NCBI RefSeq assembly: GCF_030294985.1
Contig: NZ_AP024718.1
Location: forward strand, 2,061,001-2,125,000
Reading direction: 5' to 3'
Source: Methylomarinovum tepidoasis
GTDB taxonomy: Bacteria > Pseudomonadota > Gammaproteobacteria > Methylococcales > Methylothermaceae
Length of the DNA: 64,000 nt
Shown: piece after piece, positions 17,387 to 28,276 of the stretch
Numbering within the stretch: the first letter of the stretch is position 1
Layout of the letters: each line of letters starts with the position of its first letter
The notes under the pieces: model-generated
Database searches by the model: none
Told to the model about the DNA's origin: nothing
The model's input: the letters and a program-made list of their open reading frames with translations, nothing else
Program-made: the position numbers and the translations under genes

Positions 17387-20300
17387 GTGCGGCGTTACTT
17401 GGCGCTTTTTCTCCTGTTCGTGCTCGCCGGATCCGGCTGGGGCACGCCCCAGGCGCCGGATGCGGCCCGGATCGAGGCGCTGCGTCAGACTATCGAATCC
17501 TCCACCCTGGAGGAGAAGGACCGCAAACAGGCGCTGGAATGGCTCGGTCAGGCCCAACAATGGTTGCAGCAGGCCCAGGCGGCAAAAGCGGCCCAGGAGG
17601 AAATCCGCCGCCAGGTGCGCAACGCCCCCCAGCGTCTCAAGACCCTCGAACACCGCATCGCTCACCCCGAATCCCTGACACACCACTGGCCACCTCTCAA
17701 GCCCACACAACCGCTGGCGAAGCTCGAGGTCCAGCTGGCCGAGGAGGAGGCGGCCCTGGCCCGGGCCGAGGAACGGCTGCGACAGCAGGAGCAGCGCCTG
17801 GCCGACCTGCTGGAGGCAGCCGCCACCGGCAGTCAGCAGATCACCGATCTCGAACGCCAGCAGCAGGAGGTGAACCAGGAACTGGCGACCCTGCCAGAAA
17901 CCAGCACCGCCCCCCTGCAACGCGCCCGGCGCCTGTCCCTGAAGGCGCGGCTGCAGTGGCTTCAGGCCGAACTGGCCCGTCTGCGACTGCGACAGACTCA
18001 CCTGACCCTGCTGACACGCCTGGCCCGGGCCGAGCGCAATCTGCTCGCCATGGAGGTGGACCTGCGCCGCAAGCGGGTCGAAACCCTGCGCCGGCACGCT
18101 CAGCTGGCCCGTGAACATCAGGTATTCGGCGCCAGCCGGGAAGCGGCCGTCGCCCTCAAGACCGTCGAACCGGAAATCCGCCCGTTTCTGGAGAAGAACC
18201 TGCAGTTCTGGAACGAACTGAAACACTTGATGGAGGAGGACGAGCGGCTCGGGCGGAAGATCCAGGAGATCAAGCGCCGGCTCGACGAACTGCGACAGGA
18301 TTTCGACCACATCCGCCAGGCCATCGAGTTGGCCGGCACCGACGAAAAGCTGGCCGAACAACTCTATCACCGCCTCCGCACCCTGCCCACGCTCGACACC
18401 TTTCACCGTGAAACCCTGCAACGCCACGCCCATCTCAAGCAGGCCGTCGTCCGCCGCTTCGAAATCGAGGAAGCCCTGCGGCGCCTGCGCGATACCGACA
18501 CCGTAGTCGCCGACCGGCTGCAGCGGCTGCCCGAAGATCTGCCGGCCAACCAGCGGATGCTGCTGCGGGTACAGCTGCGCGAGGCCGTCACCAACCGCCG
18601 CAAGGCCCTGCAGGCGCTGCAACAGGAATACACTCGTCACATCCGGCTGCTGTCGGAGCTGGACGCGCTGGCGCAACGGTATTACGAACAGGTGCAGAGC
18701 TACCGCCACTTTCTGCAGCGTCAGCTGCTGTGGATTCCGGCACGCAAGCTGTTCCTGCAACCCAGCACCCTGCTCACCGCCATCGCGGATGTCCTCGATC
18801 CGGCGCATCTACAAACGGTGGCCCGATCCCTGGTGCGGACCTTGCGTCAAGACCCCCTGCCACCGGCATCGACCGTCGCCCTGGCCCTGACGCTGCTGGG
18901 TCTGCGTTCCTGGCTGTACCGGGATCTGCAGCAACTGGGACTGACCACCCGCAGCGTCCGCAGCGATCGTTTCCTCAATACCCTGCGCGCCTTCGGCGAC
19001 ACCTTGCTCCTCGCCGCTCCGCCGCCCTTGCTGCTGTCCGGCCTCGGCTGGTGGCTGCGACGTCATGCGTTCACCGATCCGGCCCTGACCGACCTGGCCG
19101 GCGGTCTGCTGCTGGCGTCCCGGCCCGCCTTCACCCTCGGCGTGCTGCGCCAGATCTGCCGTCCCGAAGGACTGGCCGTACGCCACCTGCGCTGGCTCCA
19201 GGTCACCCGGGAACAACTGTGGCGGCAGCTGGGCTGGTTCTATGGCTGGGCGGTCCTGTGCACCTTCGTCATCGGCGCCACCGGCAGCCCCAGTCTCACT
19301 CCCCTGTCCCTGGGGCTGGGACGACTCACCTTCATGGCGCTGATGGTCTCGATCGCCTTCATGATCTGGCGGCTGTGGCGGCGCCACGGCCCGATTCTGG
19401 AGCAACTGGCCAAATCGCGTCCGAGCTGGGTGGTGAACTACCACAGCCTGTGGTTCCCCCTCGCCCTGGCGGTTCCCCTGGGGTTGGGGTTGCTGGCCCT
19501 GCTGGGCTATTACTACGCCGCCTTCTATCTGGCGGAGAAGGCTTTCCGAACCTTCTGGACCTTCGTCTTCCTGGTGATTCTGAAGGACCTGCTGCTACGC
19601 TGGCTCCACCTCACCGAACGGCGATTGCGCTACCAGGAAATCCTGCGTCGCCGCGAGGCACAGCACGCGGAGGCGGGCGGCGAACTGCCGCCGGTGGAAG
19701 AGCCGGAAGTGGATTTCGTCCGCCTCAGCGAACAAACCCGCCGCCTGTTCGACATCGCCTTCTTCAGCGCCGCCTTCATCGGCCTGTGGATCGTCTGGCG
19801 GGATGCGGTGCCGGTGCTCAACGTTCTGGAGCAGGTCACCCTGCCGATGCACACCGTGCGCACCATCGGCGGCGTTCCCAAAGAAGTGCCGCTGACCCTC
19901 GCCGACCTGGTCACCGGCATCCTGCTGGGTCTGCTCACCATGCTCGCCGCCCGCAACCTTCCCGGCCTGCTGGAATTCGCCGTCCTGCGCTACCTGCCGC
20001 TGAGCCAGGGAACCCGCTACGCCTGGAGCGCCCTGACCCAGTATCTGATCGCGGCCCTTGGGATCTATCTGATATTCCGGGCTCTGGGAGTGCAATGGTC
20101 GGAGATCCAGTGGCTGATCGCCGCCCTGTCGGTGGGGCTGGGCTTCGGTCTCCAGGAAGTGGTGGCCAACTTCGTCAGCGGTCTGATCCTGTTGTTCGAA
20201 CAGCCGATCCGGGTCGGCGACGTGGTGACCATCGGCGACGTCACCGGCACCGTCTCCAGAATCCGCATCCGCGCCACCACCATCCTCAACTGGGACCGCC

Positions 20301-20719
20301 AGGAGCTGGTCATCCCCAACAAGAACTTCATCACCGGCGCGTTCATCAACTGGACCCTGACCGACACCACCAACCGTATCGTGATTCAGATCGGGGTGTC
20401 CTACGGCTGCGACGTGGAAAAGGCGATGCGGATCGTCATGGAGGTGGCCAAGAGCCATCCGGAAGTGCTGGACGACCCCTCACCCCTGGTCACCTTCGAA
20501 AACTTCGGCGACAATTCGCTGCTTCTCATCCTGCGGGCTTATCTGGGCACTCTGGACAACCGCCTTTCCACCATCACCGACCTGCACCGGCAGATCTACC
20601 AGAGACTGGGAGAAGCCGGCATCGAGATCGCCTTCCCGCAGCGCGACGTGCATCTGGACAGCAAGGGACCTCTTCAGGTGGTGGTGCGTCAGGCGGATAC
20701 CGGCGGCTCAGCCGGGTGA
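17387..20719 (+). CDS. Large mechanosensitive channel (MscK/KefA-like)
   Basis: A 1110-residue inner-membrane channel that opens under membrane tension to release ions during osmotic downshock. A signal peptide (1-20) precedes a long periplasmic coiled-coil region (about 25-450), then several membrane helices, and a C-terminal MscS domain with the pore helix and beta domain: LIAALSVGLGFGLQEVVANFVSGLILLFEQPIRVGD is split here around its key GLGFGLQE motif, followed by IPNKNFITG. The start is the GTG at 17387, immediately after rmuC. The last two codons and the TGA (20717-20719) seem to lie inside domain VI of the group II intron on the opposite strand, so the natural C-terminus may have been altered by insertion. 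Confidence 0.88.
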   Translation: MRRYLALFLLFVLAGSGWGTPQAPDAARIEALRQTIESSTLEEKDRKQALEWLGQAQQWLQQAQAAKAAQEEIRRQVRNAPQRLKTLEHRIAHPESLTHHWPPLKPTQPLAKLEVQLAEEEAALARAEERLRQQEQRLADLLEAAATGSQQITDLERQQQEVNQELATLPETSTAPLQRARRLSLKARLQWLQAELARLRLRQTHLTLLTRLARAERNLLAMEVDLRRKRVETLRRHAQLAREHQVFGASREAAVALKTVEPEIRPFLEKNLQFWNELKHLMEEDERLGRKIQEIKRRLDELRQDFDHIRQAIELAGTDEKLAEQLYHRLRTLPTLDTFHRETLQRHAHLKQAVVRRFEIEEALRRLRDTDTVVADRLQRLPEDLPANQRMLLRVQLREAVTNRRKALQALQQEYTRHIRLLSELDALAQRYYEQVQSYRHFLQRQLLWIPARKLFLQPSTLLTAIADVLDPAHLQTVARSLVRTLRQDPLPPASTVALALTLLGLRSWLYRDLQQLGLTTRSVRSDRFLNTLRAFGDTLLLAAPPPLLLSGLGWWLRRHAFTDPALTDLAGGLLLASRPAFTLGVLRQICRPEGLAVRHLRWLQVTREQLWRQLGWFYGWAVLCTFVIGATGSPSLTPLSLGLGRLTFMALMVSIAFMIWRLWRRHGPILEQLAKSRPSWVVNYHSLWFPLALAVPLGLGLLALLGYYYAAFYLAEKAFRTFWTFVFLVILKDLLLRWLHLTERRLRYQEILRRREAQHAEAGGELPPVEEPEVDFVRLSEQTRRLFDIAFFSAAFIGLWIVWRDAVPVLNVLEQVTLPMHTVRTIGGVPKEVPLTLADLVTGILLGLLTMLAARNLPGLLEFAVLRYLPLSQGTRYAWSALTQYLIAALGIYLIFRALGVQWSEIQWLIAALSVGLGFGLQEVVANFVSGLILLFEQPIRVGDVVTIGDVTGTVSRIRIRATTILNWDRQELVIPNKNFITGAFINWTLTDTTNRIVIQIGVSYGCDVEKAMRIVMEVAKSHPEVLDDPSPLVTFENFGDNSLLLILRAYLGTLDNRLSTITDLHRQIYQRLGEAGIEIAFPQRDVHLDSKGPLQVVVRQADTGGSAG

Positions 20720-20784
20720 CCGCGGGCGATTACTCACCCGCGGTTCCCACAGATCCGGACGTACCCGATTAAGGCATCCGGCTC
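20711..20784 (-). ncRNA. Group II intron domains V and VI
   Basis: Domain V (20784 to 20752 on the minus strand) is a 33-base hairpin starting GAGCCGGA and ending TCCGGATC, with the catalytic AGC triad near its base. The third pair reads G opposite A where G-U is usual. Domain VI follows (20746-20711): an 8-bp perfect stem ACCGCGGG/CCCGCGGT sits above an internal bulge with the candidate branch-point A at 20717 and a GGG/CCC base stem. Confidence 0.75.
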
Positions 20785-20790
20785 CTCGGA

Positions 20791-22104
20791 CTATGGCGTC
20801 GCTACGCGGCGGGCGATTCCGTGAACCAGGCGCGGTGGGGGGAGCGGGTAGCGTTTGTACAGCCGCCCAAAGTGGTCCCAGTTCATCCGTTCCCGGTTGC
20901 GGCGGGACAACCATTTGTACCAGCGCCGCCTGACCTCGTACAGGAACCGGGCCAGAGATTGGCTGTTGCCGACAATCCCATAGTAGGCATAATGCCCCTT
21001 GAGCTTGCGGCTCAATGCCGCTTGCTGGGCGGGAATCGGCCAGTGCCTGTGGCGCCGGCACCAGTGGTTGATCGCTTGCAGGGAGCGGCTGAGTCGGTCC
21101 CGGGCGGTCTTGCGTTTGACGACCCAGCGCCCTTTCCTTGAGCGTCCCCAGTAGTGGGTGAATCCCAGGTATTGGAAGCTCTGGCCTTTCCGTCGGGGTT
21201 TTCTGAAGTCGATCAGGCGGGTTTTGTCCGGATGCAGACGCAGGCCGTATTTGGCCAGGCGCTTGCCCAGCACGGCCAATACCCGCCGGGCGTCTTCTTC
21301 CCGTTCGAACACCAGTACCGCATCGTCGGCGAACCGGACTTCGAAGGCGCTGCCTTGCAGTCGCGGTTTGACCGCCTGCGCGAACCAGAGGTCGAGCACG
21401 TGATGCAGGTAGAGGTTGGCCAGCAGCGGGGAGATCACCCCACCTTGCGGTGTCCCCTGTTCGGGGTAGTGAAGCTGCCCGCCTTCCATGATTCCGGCAT
21501 TCAGCCATTTACCGATCGCGCGGCAGATCACGCCGTCGCGTACCCTCTGCCCCAGAAAGTTCCGCAGCCAGTTCCGGTCCACGTCGTCGAAGAAGTTTTG
21601 GATGTCCAGGTCGATGACCCAGCCTCCGCCCATCGCCATCAGCCCGCCCCACAGCCGCTCCAGGGCCTGGTGGGCACCGCGTCCGGGCCGGAACCCGTAG
21701 GCGCAGTCGAGAAAGTCCTGCTCGAAGATGGGTTCCAATGCCATCAGCACCGCCCGTTGCAGTACCTTGTCTTCCAAGGTGGGAATGCCGATCGGGCGGG
21801 TCTTTCCCGTTCCCGGCTTGGGCAGGTGAACGCGCCGTACCGCAGGGGCCCGATACCGGCCGGTCTTGAACCGTTCCAGCAGGCGCGTCAGGTTCTCCTC
21901 CAAGTTGGCTGCGTATTGGGCTGCAGTCACGCCGTCCACCCCGGCGGCCCCGTCCTTGCGGGTGCGCCGCCAGGCTTCTTCCAGCCACACCACCTCGATG
22001 TGGTGGGCAATCGTGGTCAGTTCCAGCTTCGGTTCGATCCGGGCCAGTTCCGCTAGCTTCCGTTGTCGTGTTGAGATGTTCTCCTGGCTCGATGTCCCGG
22101 CCAT
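20791..22104 (-). CDS. ltrA: Group II intron reverse transcriptase/maturase
   Basis: A 437-residue protein that helps splice its intron RNA and copies it into DNA during mobility. RT blocks are clear: AGVDGVTAAQY, YGFRPGRGAHQAL, the DLDIQNFFDDVD block, GTPQGGVISPLLANLYLH, and the active site FADD, a variant of YADD. The maturase X domain follows (about 330-400; LKGHYAYYGI). No C-terminal HNH endonuclease is present. The start is the ATG at 22104, with GGAGGG 5 bases before it; an in-frame ATG at 22125 has no such site. The ORF is intact, so the intron may still be active. Confidence 0.93.
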   Translation of the reverse strand: MAGTSSQENISTRQRKLAELARIEPKLELTTIAHHIEVVWLEEAWRRTRKDGAAGVDGVTAAQYAANLEENLTRLLERFKTGRYRAPAVRRVHLPKPGTGKTRPIGIPTLEDKVLQRAVLMALEPIFEQDFLDCAYGFRPGRGAHQALERLWGGLMAMGGGWVIDLDIQNFFDDVDRNWLRNFLGQRVRDGVICRAIGKWLNAGIMEGGQLHYPEQGTPQGGVISPLLANLYLHHVLDLWFAQAVKPRLQGSAFEVRFADDAVLVFEREEDARRVLAVLGKRLAKYGLRLHPDKTRLIDFRKPRRKGQSFQYLGFTHYWGRSRKGRWVVKRKTARDRLSRSLQAINHWCRRHRHWPIPAQQAALSRKLKGHYAYYGIVGNSQSLARFLYEVRRRWYKWLSRRNRERMNWDHFGRLYKRYPLPPPRLVHGIARRVATP

Positions 22105-22835
22105 CTGTCCCTCCGAAAGCCCCATCGTCCGACCTGCCGCTTCCCTCCGTCGGGTCCCTTGGGGCAGGTTCCCCGACTTCCCAGGTACTATCAGCAGGCT
22201 CCGATTGCTCGATCACCTTCCCAGCGCGCTCGGTTGCCTTCGCGCGCCGGTACCCTGAGTTGTGTCCTGTTCGCTTCCATCAGCCGGACACCAATCTGAT
22301 GGACCTGGGCCTTTTCTCACACGGCGCCCGCACCGCTCTTCCCGCAGGGAGTGATCAAGCCCTCCCTTACTTCCCGGGCGACCCTTGCCTGCATGCCCCG
22401 CTCTTCGACCCCGGCGGAGGAATGATGCCAGGCCTGTACAGCACCACCCCTGTTGCCTTCCGTCCGTTCAACAACGTCGGCTCCGCATTCCGTACTTTCG
22501 AGGCTCCATCACGCAGCCTACAGGCTCCCTGTGTACGCTTCGCAGCCAGGATCACTCCTCGACCACGCAACACTCGGTTCCGGCTGGTGGCCAGCCTTGG
22601 CCGGACAGGACTTGCACCTGTCAGGTCGCTCTGAAGGTTTCAGCAATGTCTTTCCTTCTACATGACTTCCTCCTTCTCCAGGCTTGGCCTGGCGCAATGA
22701 ACGGGTACCGCAAAGTGCGGTCGAACACCCTGCTTTTACCGGCCTGCGGCGGTTTTCACGAGGAACCGTGTGGCAGCCCCCCGCTTCCCCCGACCGTATC
22801 AGCGGCAGGATTTTCGCCGCCGGTCGTATCCCAGG

Positions 22836-24950
22836 CTAGGATGGGTGATCCGTGCCTTCGGGCGGAAACAGAGATTTCTTTTGGACGAGGAACTGCCGCT
22901 CTATTTCCTCGGGCGGCAGCGGCGGGGCGAAAAAATAGCCCTGGACCTTGTCGCAACCCAGATTCCGGAGGATGTCCGCCTGTTCCCGGGTTTCCACACC
23001 CTCGGCCACGGTTTGCAGACCGAGATTGTGGCTGAGATGGATCAGGGATTCGATGATTGCCCTGTCCCGGCTGCCAACAGTGATTCCGCGGACGAAACTC
23101 CGGTCGATCTTGAGCTTGTTGATGGGAAGGCGCTGAAGATAACTCAGCGATGAATAGCCGGTGCCGAAATCGTCGATGGCCAACGACAGTCCCAGGGCGC
23201 GGAATCGATCGAACGTTTCCAATGCCTGCGCCAGATTGGCCATAAGCATGGTTTCGGTGATCTCCAGTTCCAGACAGGATGCACTGATGGCATGATCCGC
23301 CAGCTGCTTGCGAACCTGAGCCAGCAACCGTTTGCGGGAAAACAGTTGCCGGGCGGAAAGATTGACAGCCACCGGCACAGCAGCGACCCCCCGTGCCTGC
23401 CAGGCGCTGATCTGACGACAGACGCTTTCGAATATCCATTCTCCCAAGGGAATGATCAGTCCGGTCTCCTCGGCGACGGGAATGAATTCGGATGGGGGAA
23501 TCATACCCTTGCGCTCGTGGGGCCAGCGGATCAGGGCTTCCATTCCAGCCAGGCGCCCTTGGACCAGATCGAACTGGGGTTGGTAATACAGCCTGAATTG
23601 CCGATTCTCGAGCGCCGCTTTGATCTCCCGTTCCATTTGGAAGCGCGTTCTATGGGTATCCAGCTCGGCGCGATAGCGCCGATAACAGCCGCCGCCGGCC
23701 TTTTTCGCCTCCCTCAGCGCCACATGGGCGCGCGCCAGCAGCTCCTCGACATCGCCCCCGTCCTCTGGATGCATCGCAATACCGATACTGGCGGTAACCG
23801 GCACGTCGCTGTCGCCGATGACCATATTCTCCCCCAGGGATTGAAGCAGGCTGACGGCGAACGCTTCCGGCTCAAGGTCCTCGGTGACAGGAACCCAGAA
23901 TACGAACTGGTCGCTGCTCAAGCGCCACAGGGAGGCCTCTTCACCGGCTGAGCGGACCAGAGACAGAAACCGTTCGGCGGCCTGCCTTAAAAGCAGGTCC
24001 CCTGCCTTCACTCCCAGGCAGTCGTTGACATAACGGAAGCGGTCCAGATCCAGGTACACCAAAGCAGCCGGCCGCCCCTCCCGGTAACGAAGCAGATCCC
24101 CGGCCTGTTCCATGAAATGCTGACGATTGGGAAGACCCGTCAGGGAATCGTAATAGGCCAGCCGGCGGATCCTTTCCTCCATTTGCACCCGGGCGGTGAT
24201 ATCCTGAACGACGCCACTCAGGCGCACGACCCTGCCGTCCTGGATTACAGGTTCTGCCTGCTCATGAACGTAACGCAGCATTCCATTGCGGTGCGTCACC
24301 CGGTAATCGAGACTGTATCCTTTCCCTTTGTGCAGGGCGTCGCGGCGCGCCAGCATGACTTGCATCCGGTCTTCCGGATGGACCTGCGCCGTCAGGAGCA
24401 GAGCCTCCGTCGGCGCCGGAACCGAAGAAATATCCAGTATCCGCCGCGCCTCGCGGGAACAGATCAACGCGCCGTCGGCAGGATCGAACTCCCAATGGCC
24501 CAGCCGGGCGATGGCCTGGGCTTGCGCCAGGCGCGCCTGGCTCCGCTGCAGATCCGAAAAAGCCTGCTGGGCCCTAAGCAAATACCGGATTCTGTGCTGG
24601 AAAATGGGCCAGTTGACCGGCTTGGTGATGAAGTCGGTTGCCCCTTCGTGATAAGCCCGTTGGATCGAGTCCATATCGTCCAGGCCGGTGACCATGACGA
24701 TGCCGACGTCCCGGCCTTCGGGAGTTTCCCGGATCGCCCGGCAGACCTCGAACCCATCCTTTCCCGGCATGCTGACATCGAGCACCACCAGTTCCGGTTT
24801 ATGACGATGGAACAGCGCCAGCGCCTCGCTGCCGTCCTCCGCCTCGACGATGTCGACTTCCAAGGGACAAAGGGATTCGTGCATGAGAATCCGTATGGCC
24901 GGATCGTCGTCGGCGACGAGGATGCGTGTTTTTTTTCTGGTTTCAGACAT
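22836..24950 (-). CDS. Response regulator with PAS, degenerate GGDEF and EAL domains
   Basis: A 704-residue cytosolic output protein. A receiver domain (about 8-125, phospho-acceptor D58 in [14 protein letters not shown]) leads to a PAS domain with PAC (about 145-265), a GGDEF-like domain (about 275-435) whose active site has decayed to SSDQF, and an intact EAL domain (about 450-690; [17 protein letters not shown]). It is thus expected to be a phosphorylation-controlled c-di-GMP phosphodiesterase, with the dead GGDEF possibly binding GTP. It overlaps the hybrid kinase gene by 8 bp and is the last gene of the receptor-YfiR-kinase operon. The group II intron lies just downstream. Confidence 0.9.
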   Translation of the reverse strand: MSETRKKTRILVADDDPAIRILMHESLCPLEVDIVEAEDGSEALALFHRHKPELVVLDVSMPGKDGFEVCRAIRETPEGRDVGIVMVTGLDDMDSIQRAYHEGATDFITKPVNWPIFQHRIRYLLRAQQAFSDLQRSQARLAQAQAIARLGHWEFDPADGALICSREARRILDISSVPAPTEALLLTAQVHPEDRMQVMLARRDALHKGKGYSLDYRVTHRNGMLRYVHEQAEPVIQDGRVVRLSGVVQDITARVQMEERIRRLAYYDSLTGLPNRQHFMEQAGDLLRYREGRPAALVYLDLDRFRYVNDCLGVKAGDLLLRQAAERFLSLVRSAGEEASLWRLSSDQFVFWVPVTEDLEPEAFAVSLLQSLGENMVIGDSDVPVTASIGIAMHPEDGGDVEELLARAHVALREAKKAGGGCYRRYRAELDTHRTRFQMEREIKAALENRQFRLYYQPQFDLVQGRLAGMEALIRWPHERKGMIPPSEFIPVAEETGLIIPLGEWIFESVCRQISAWQARGVAAVPVAVNLSARQLFSRKRLLAQVRKQLADHAISASCLELEITETMLMANLAQALETFDRFRALGLSLAIDDFGTGYSSLSYLQRLPINKLKIDRSFVRGITVGSRDRAIIESLIHLSHNLGLQTVAEGVETREQADILRNLGCDKVQGYFFAPPLPPEEIERQFLVQKKSLFPPEGTDHPS

Positions 24951-27711
24951 CCGCCATGCCCTCCGACCGGACCAGAATGGCGCGCACCCGCACGAAATCG
25001 GCCTCCAGCCCTGCCACAGCCTCCTCCAGCCCGGACAGCTCGCTCCGGCGCGCCCGGGTTTCGATCATACTCGCCTGCTTGGCGATCTGCACCGCACCGA
25101 TGTTGGCGCTGCTCGATTTGAGCTGGTGGGCGGTTTCCGCCAGAGCCGCCGCATCCCCGGCTTCAAGGGCCTGTTCGATGGACCGGATCAACGGGGGCGT
25201 GTTTTCCAGGTAGAGGGATACGATGCGCTGGACCAGATCCGTCCGTCCGGGAGATTGCAACTGGCGGATCCGCTCCAGCGCCGCCGGGTCGAAACAAGCG
25301 TGGGATTCATCGCCGCCTTCGTTTTTCTCCGCCGGCGACGCTTTCCTGCCCAGCCATCGCTCCAATGCCTGATGAAGCTGCCTGAGCGTGAACGGCTTGC
25401 TGAGATAACCGTCCATCCCGGCCCGGCGACACCGTTCCTCAATGCCTTTCTGCACATCGGCGGTCAGCGCCAGAATCGGGGTCCGGGTGCGATTTTGCGC
25501 CTGTTCGTGCCGCCGGATTTCAGCGGCGGCGGTAAAACCGTCCATCCCCGGCATGTGGCAATCCATGAGCACCAGATCGAATTCACCGGCAATAAAGGTT
25601 GCCACGGCCTCCTGCCCGTTTTCCGCCACGACGGTTTCGCATCCCAGGGAGTGGAGGATCTGCACGGCCACCTCCTGATTGACGGCATTGTCCTCGACCA
25701 GGAGGACTCTTTGCGCCGCGTACCGCCCCTGGAGCACAGACTGCGGCGGTTGCCGGACGGCCACGGAGCCCTTCCCGCCAGCGAGCGCCTCACGCAGACA
25801 GCGGCACAGCACTTCCTGGCGGACCGGTTTTCTGAGCACATGACGGATGCCCAGAGCCGCCGCTTCCTCACCACCGTCCCACTGGCTCGAGGTAAGCAGC
25901 AAAAGACTGACCCCCGAAATCGCCGCATCGGCACGAATTCTCCTGGCCAGTTCGATTCCATCCATATCCGGCATTTCCCCGTCGAGCACCACGATCCGAT
26001 AGGGATCTCCCGCCTCTGCCGCCTGGCGCAGCCTCTCCAGCGCCCGGAAACCATCTCCGACGCCGCCGTTGCGCATTCCCCAGCTGATGATCTGGTGGTG
26101 CAGAATTTCGCGATTGGTGGGATTGTCGTCGACGATCAGCACCCGCACTCCCTGCAGGTCGGTCTGAATGTCGGGCGGCTGGGTAACAGCCGTATCGTCC
26201 GGCGTCAGAGGCACCCGGAACCAGAAGCGGGAACCCTGTCCCTGGCGACTTTGTAGGCCCATCTCGCCGCCCATCAGCTGAATCAGGCGATGGGAAATCG
26301 TCAGCCCCAGCCCGGTCCCGCCGTAGCGGCGGGTGATGGAGCTGTCCTCCTGGGAAAAAGCGTCGAATATCTGCTTCTGCTTGTCCTCGGGAATCCCGAT
26401 GCCGGTGTCCTCGACCTCGATGCCCACCGGCACCTTGCCGTCCAGCGGCGCCGACAGGGACACCCGCACTACGATATGCCCCCGTTCGGTAAACTTGACC
26501 GCGTTGCTAACCAGATTCACCAGCACTTGGCGCAGGCGCACCGAGTCGCCCACGAAACCCGTGGCGGCCTCCGGAGGGATATCGGCCAGGATGTCGATGC
26601 CCTTGGCATGGGCCTGTTCGACGAACATCTCCACCGTCTCTTCCACCAGGGTACGCAGATTGAAGGAGTGGGTGTCCAGCTCCATCCGGTTGGCCTCGAT
26701 CTTGGAGAGATCGAGAATGTCGTTGATGATCGCCAGCAGAGAATTTCCCGAGGACATTATGGTCTCGGCAAAACGCCGCTGTTTTTCGTCCAGCGGCGTG
26801 TTCAAAAGCAGTTCCGCCATGCCCAGCACTCCATTCATGGGTGTGCGGATCTCGTGGCTCATGGTGGCGAGGAACTCGCTCTTGGCGCGGCTCGCCGCCT
26901 CGGCGGTTTCTTTAGCCTTGAGCGCTTCCTCCGTCGATCGCTGCAGCTCCCGGGTCCGTTCGGCCACCTGCCGTTCCAACGATTCGTTCTGCCTGGCCAA
27001 CTCCTGATCCCGTTTCTCGATTTCCGCCAGCATAGCATTGAACCCGCGGGACAGCTCGGCAAACTCGTCCTTCCCGGTAATCGGCAGGCGGGTGGTAAAA
27101 TCCTGGGACAACCTGACCGACTGCATGGCCTGGCGCAAGCGCATCAGCGGAGCGGTGAACAAATGCTGGAAAACATAGGAAAGCACCAGGGCCAGCAGCA
27201 ACGCACCACCCAGAATGGCCGCGGTGAACAGAGCGTGGGTGACCAGTCCCTGGCGCAGGTGCTGGAAATTGTCCACCAATTCTATATAACCGATGGTTTC
27301 CCCATCGAGGGTGACGGGATGGATAACATGCAGATTGCCGTCAGGGGCGGTCCTGGAAACCGGCCGGATACCCTCAGGATTCCTGAGAGATGTGGCCAGC
27401 GGGACGATGGGCTTGCCAGGATAGCGCAGATAGCGGGCGAAAGGTTCACCGTGGCGATCAAAGAGGAAGGCAGCCACCACCGAAGGCTTGGCCTGCAGCG
27501 CGGACAAGACCTGGGCTGCGGCTTCCCGGTCCCCGAAGACAACGGCGGCAGCGCTGTTCCAACCCACAACTTGGGCCAGCAGAGCCAGATCCCTGGCATT
27601 GTCCTCCTGTTCCATACGGTACTGATACCAAGTCAGGGTTCCGATACCAAGAATCAACGATAAACCGGCCGTCAGGGCCATGATCAGCATGAGTTTGAGA
27701 CGGATGGGCAT
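24943..27711 (-). CDS. BarA-like hybrid sensor kinase with two receivers and Hpt
   Basis: A 922-residue membrane phosphorelay kinase. Two membrane helices (about 7-28 and 158-180) flank a periplasmic CHASE8-like sensor (about 35-155). HAMP (about 182-235), HisKA with the phospho-His in [13 protein letters not shown] (near 283) and HATPase (about 330-500; [15 protein letters not shown]) follow. Two receivers come next (about 520-635, [12 protein letters not shown]; about 660-780, [12 protein letters not shown]), both with intact Asp, then an Hpt domain (about 810-910; [13 protein letters not shown]). The natural target is the REC-EAL protein whose gene overlaps its end by 8 bp. It begins 10 bp after yfiR. 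Confidence 0.92.
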   Translation of the reverse strand: MPIRLKLMLIMALTAGLSLILGIGTLTWYQYRMEQEDNARDLALLAQVVGWNSAAAVVFGDREAAAQVLSALQAKPSVVAAFLFDRHGEPFARYLRYPGKPIVPLATSLRNPEGIRPVSRTAPDGNLHVIHPVTLDGETIGYIELVDNFQHLRQGLVTHALFTAAILGGALLLALVLSYVFQHLFTAPLMRLRQAMQSVRLSQDFTTRLPITGKDEFAELSRGFNAMLAEIEKRDQELARQNESLERQVAERTRELQRSTEEALKAKETAEAASRAKSEFLATMSHEIRTPMNGVLGMAELLLNTPLDEKQRRFAETIMSSGNSLLAIINDILDLSKIEANRMELDTHSFNLRTLVEETVEMFVEQAHAKGIDILADIPPEAATGFVGDSVRLRQVLVNLVSNAVKFTERGHIVVRVSLSAPLDGKVPVGIEVEDTGIGIPEDKQKQIFDAFSQEDSSITRRYGGTGLGLTISHRLIQLMGGEMGLQSRQGQGSRFWFRVPLTPDDTAVTQPPDIQTDLQGVRVLIVDDNPTNREILHHQIISWGMRNGGVGDGFRALERLRQAAEAGDPYRIVVLDGEMPDMDGIELARRIRADAAISGVSLLLLTSSQWDGGEEAAALGIRHVLRKPVRQEVLCRCLREALAGGKGSVAVRQPPQSVLQGRYAAQRVLLVEDNAVNQEVAVQILHSLGCETVVAENGQEAVATFIAGEFDLVLMDCHMPGMDGFTAAAEIRRHEQAQNRTRTPILALTADVQKGIEERCRRAGMDGYLSKPFTLRQLHQALERWLGRKASPAEKNEGGDESHACFDPAALERIRQLQSPGRTDLVQRIVSLYLENTPPLIRSIEQALEAGDAAALAETAHQLKSSSANIGAVQIAKQASMIETRARRSELSGLEEAVAGLEADFVRVRAILVRSEGMADV

Positions 27712-27721
27712 ACCGGAACCG

Positions 27722-28264
27722 CTACGGGGTTTTGTTGGGAACTGGTTTAAGGATAGCTAATTTCAATAGCCGGGAACTGATGGCGATCCCGGCGCTGCGG
27801 GCGGCTTCGAGATTGATTTCGAAACGCACTCGGTTGTCCTGCCGGATCAGATTGACGATGCCGCCGAACTCCACGAAACCCGGCGTCTCGCCGATCGTCA
27901 GGACCGGCCGCCCGGAGACGGCGGCAAAGATGCGCGGCAACAGGGATTTGCTGTATCCGCTGACGAAGAGGATATGGCATTGATCGAGTCGGTCGATCGG
28001 CTGAGCCGTCTTCACCACCAGACGCCGCTCACCGACGGATTTGCCCGCCAGAGACTCGAAAGGCTGAAACAACACCCCCTCCTCTACCAGACACAGAGTG
28101 ATCGTATCGGGCGAGCTGGCGAAGGCTTCCGGCGGCCAACGGGTGAAACGGGCGATATTGAGCACCAGCGCCGCCTTGAGCTCGTACTCTTCGGCCGCCC
28201 GCACGGAGACGGCGGCCGCCGCCAGCAGCATCCACAATAATGGCAGCAGGCGCGGAATGGTCAC
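27722..28264 (-). CDS. YfiR-family periplasmic protein
   Basis: A 180-residue secreted protein of the YfiR/DUF4154 family. The signal peptide ends near residue 23 (VRA before [17 protein letters not shown]). The family core includes the FTRWP segment and the Rossmann-like ILFVSGYS and [10 protein letters not shown] parts. In Pseudomonas, YfiR is a periplasmic repressor of the YfiN diguanylate cyclase. Here it sits between a TonB-dependent receptor (12 bp upstream) and a hybrid kinase with a periplasmic sensor (10 bp downstream). I infer it passes envelope or receptor status to that kinase. Confidence 0.85.
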   Translation of the reverse strand: MTIPRLLPLLWMLLAAAAVSVRAAEEYELKAALVLNIARFTRWPPEAFASSPDTITLCLVEEGVLFQPFESLAGKSVGERRLVVKTAQPIDRLDQCHILFVSGYSKSLLPRIFAAVSGRPVLTIGETPGFVEFGGIVNLIRQDNRVRFEINLEAARSAGIAISSRLLKLAILKPVPNKTP

Positions 28265-28276
28265 TGCACGCCGCCC

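Larger units (their letters stand above)
20711..22759 (-). mobile_element. Group II intron with encoded maturase
   Basis: A self-splicing retroelement on the minus strand. It has a long untranslated 5' part (22105 to about 22.75 kb, domains I-III), a reverse transcriptase/maturase ORF, and conserved domains V and VI at 20711-20784. The 3' end is set from domain VI: the bulged A at 20717 plus six bases gives about 20711, although the last two bases read GC, not the usual AY. The 5' end is uncertain: GTGAAA at 22759 or GTGTTC at 22728. For 22759, the upstream exon bases TTCCTC are complementary to GAGGAA in the leader, a possible IBS1-EBS1 pair. The interval 22126-22835 holds no other gene. Confidence 0.8.

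Noticed and set aside
22126-22835. Protein-coding genes in the 700-bp stretch before the intron ORF
   Set aside because: Open frames there lack ribosome sites and recognisable domains. The stretch is the folded 5' part of the group II intron RNA plus a short spacer after the REC-EAL gene.
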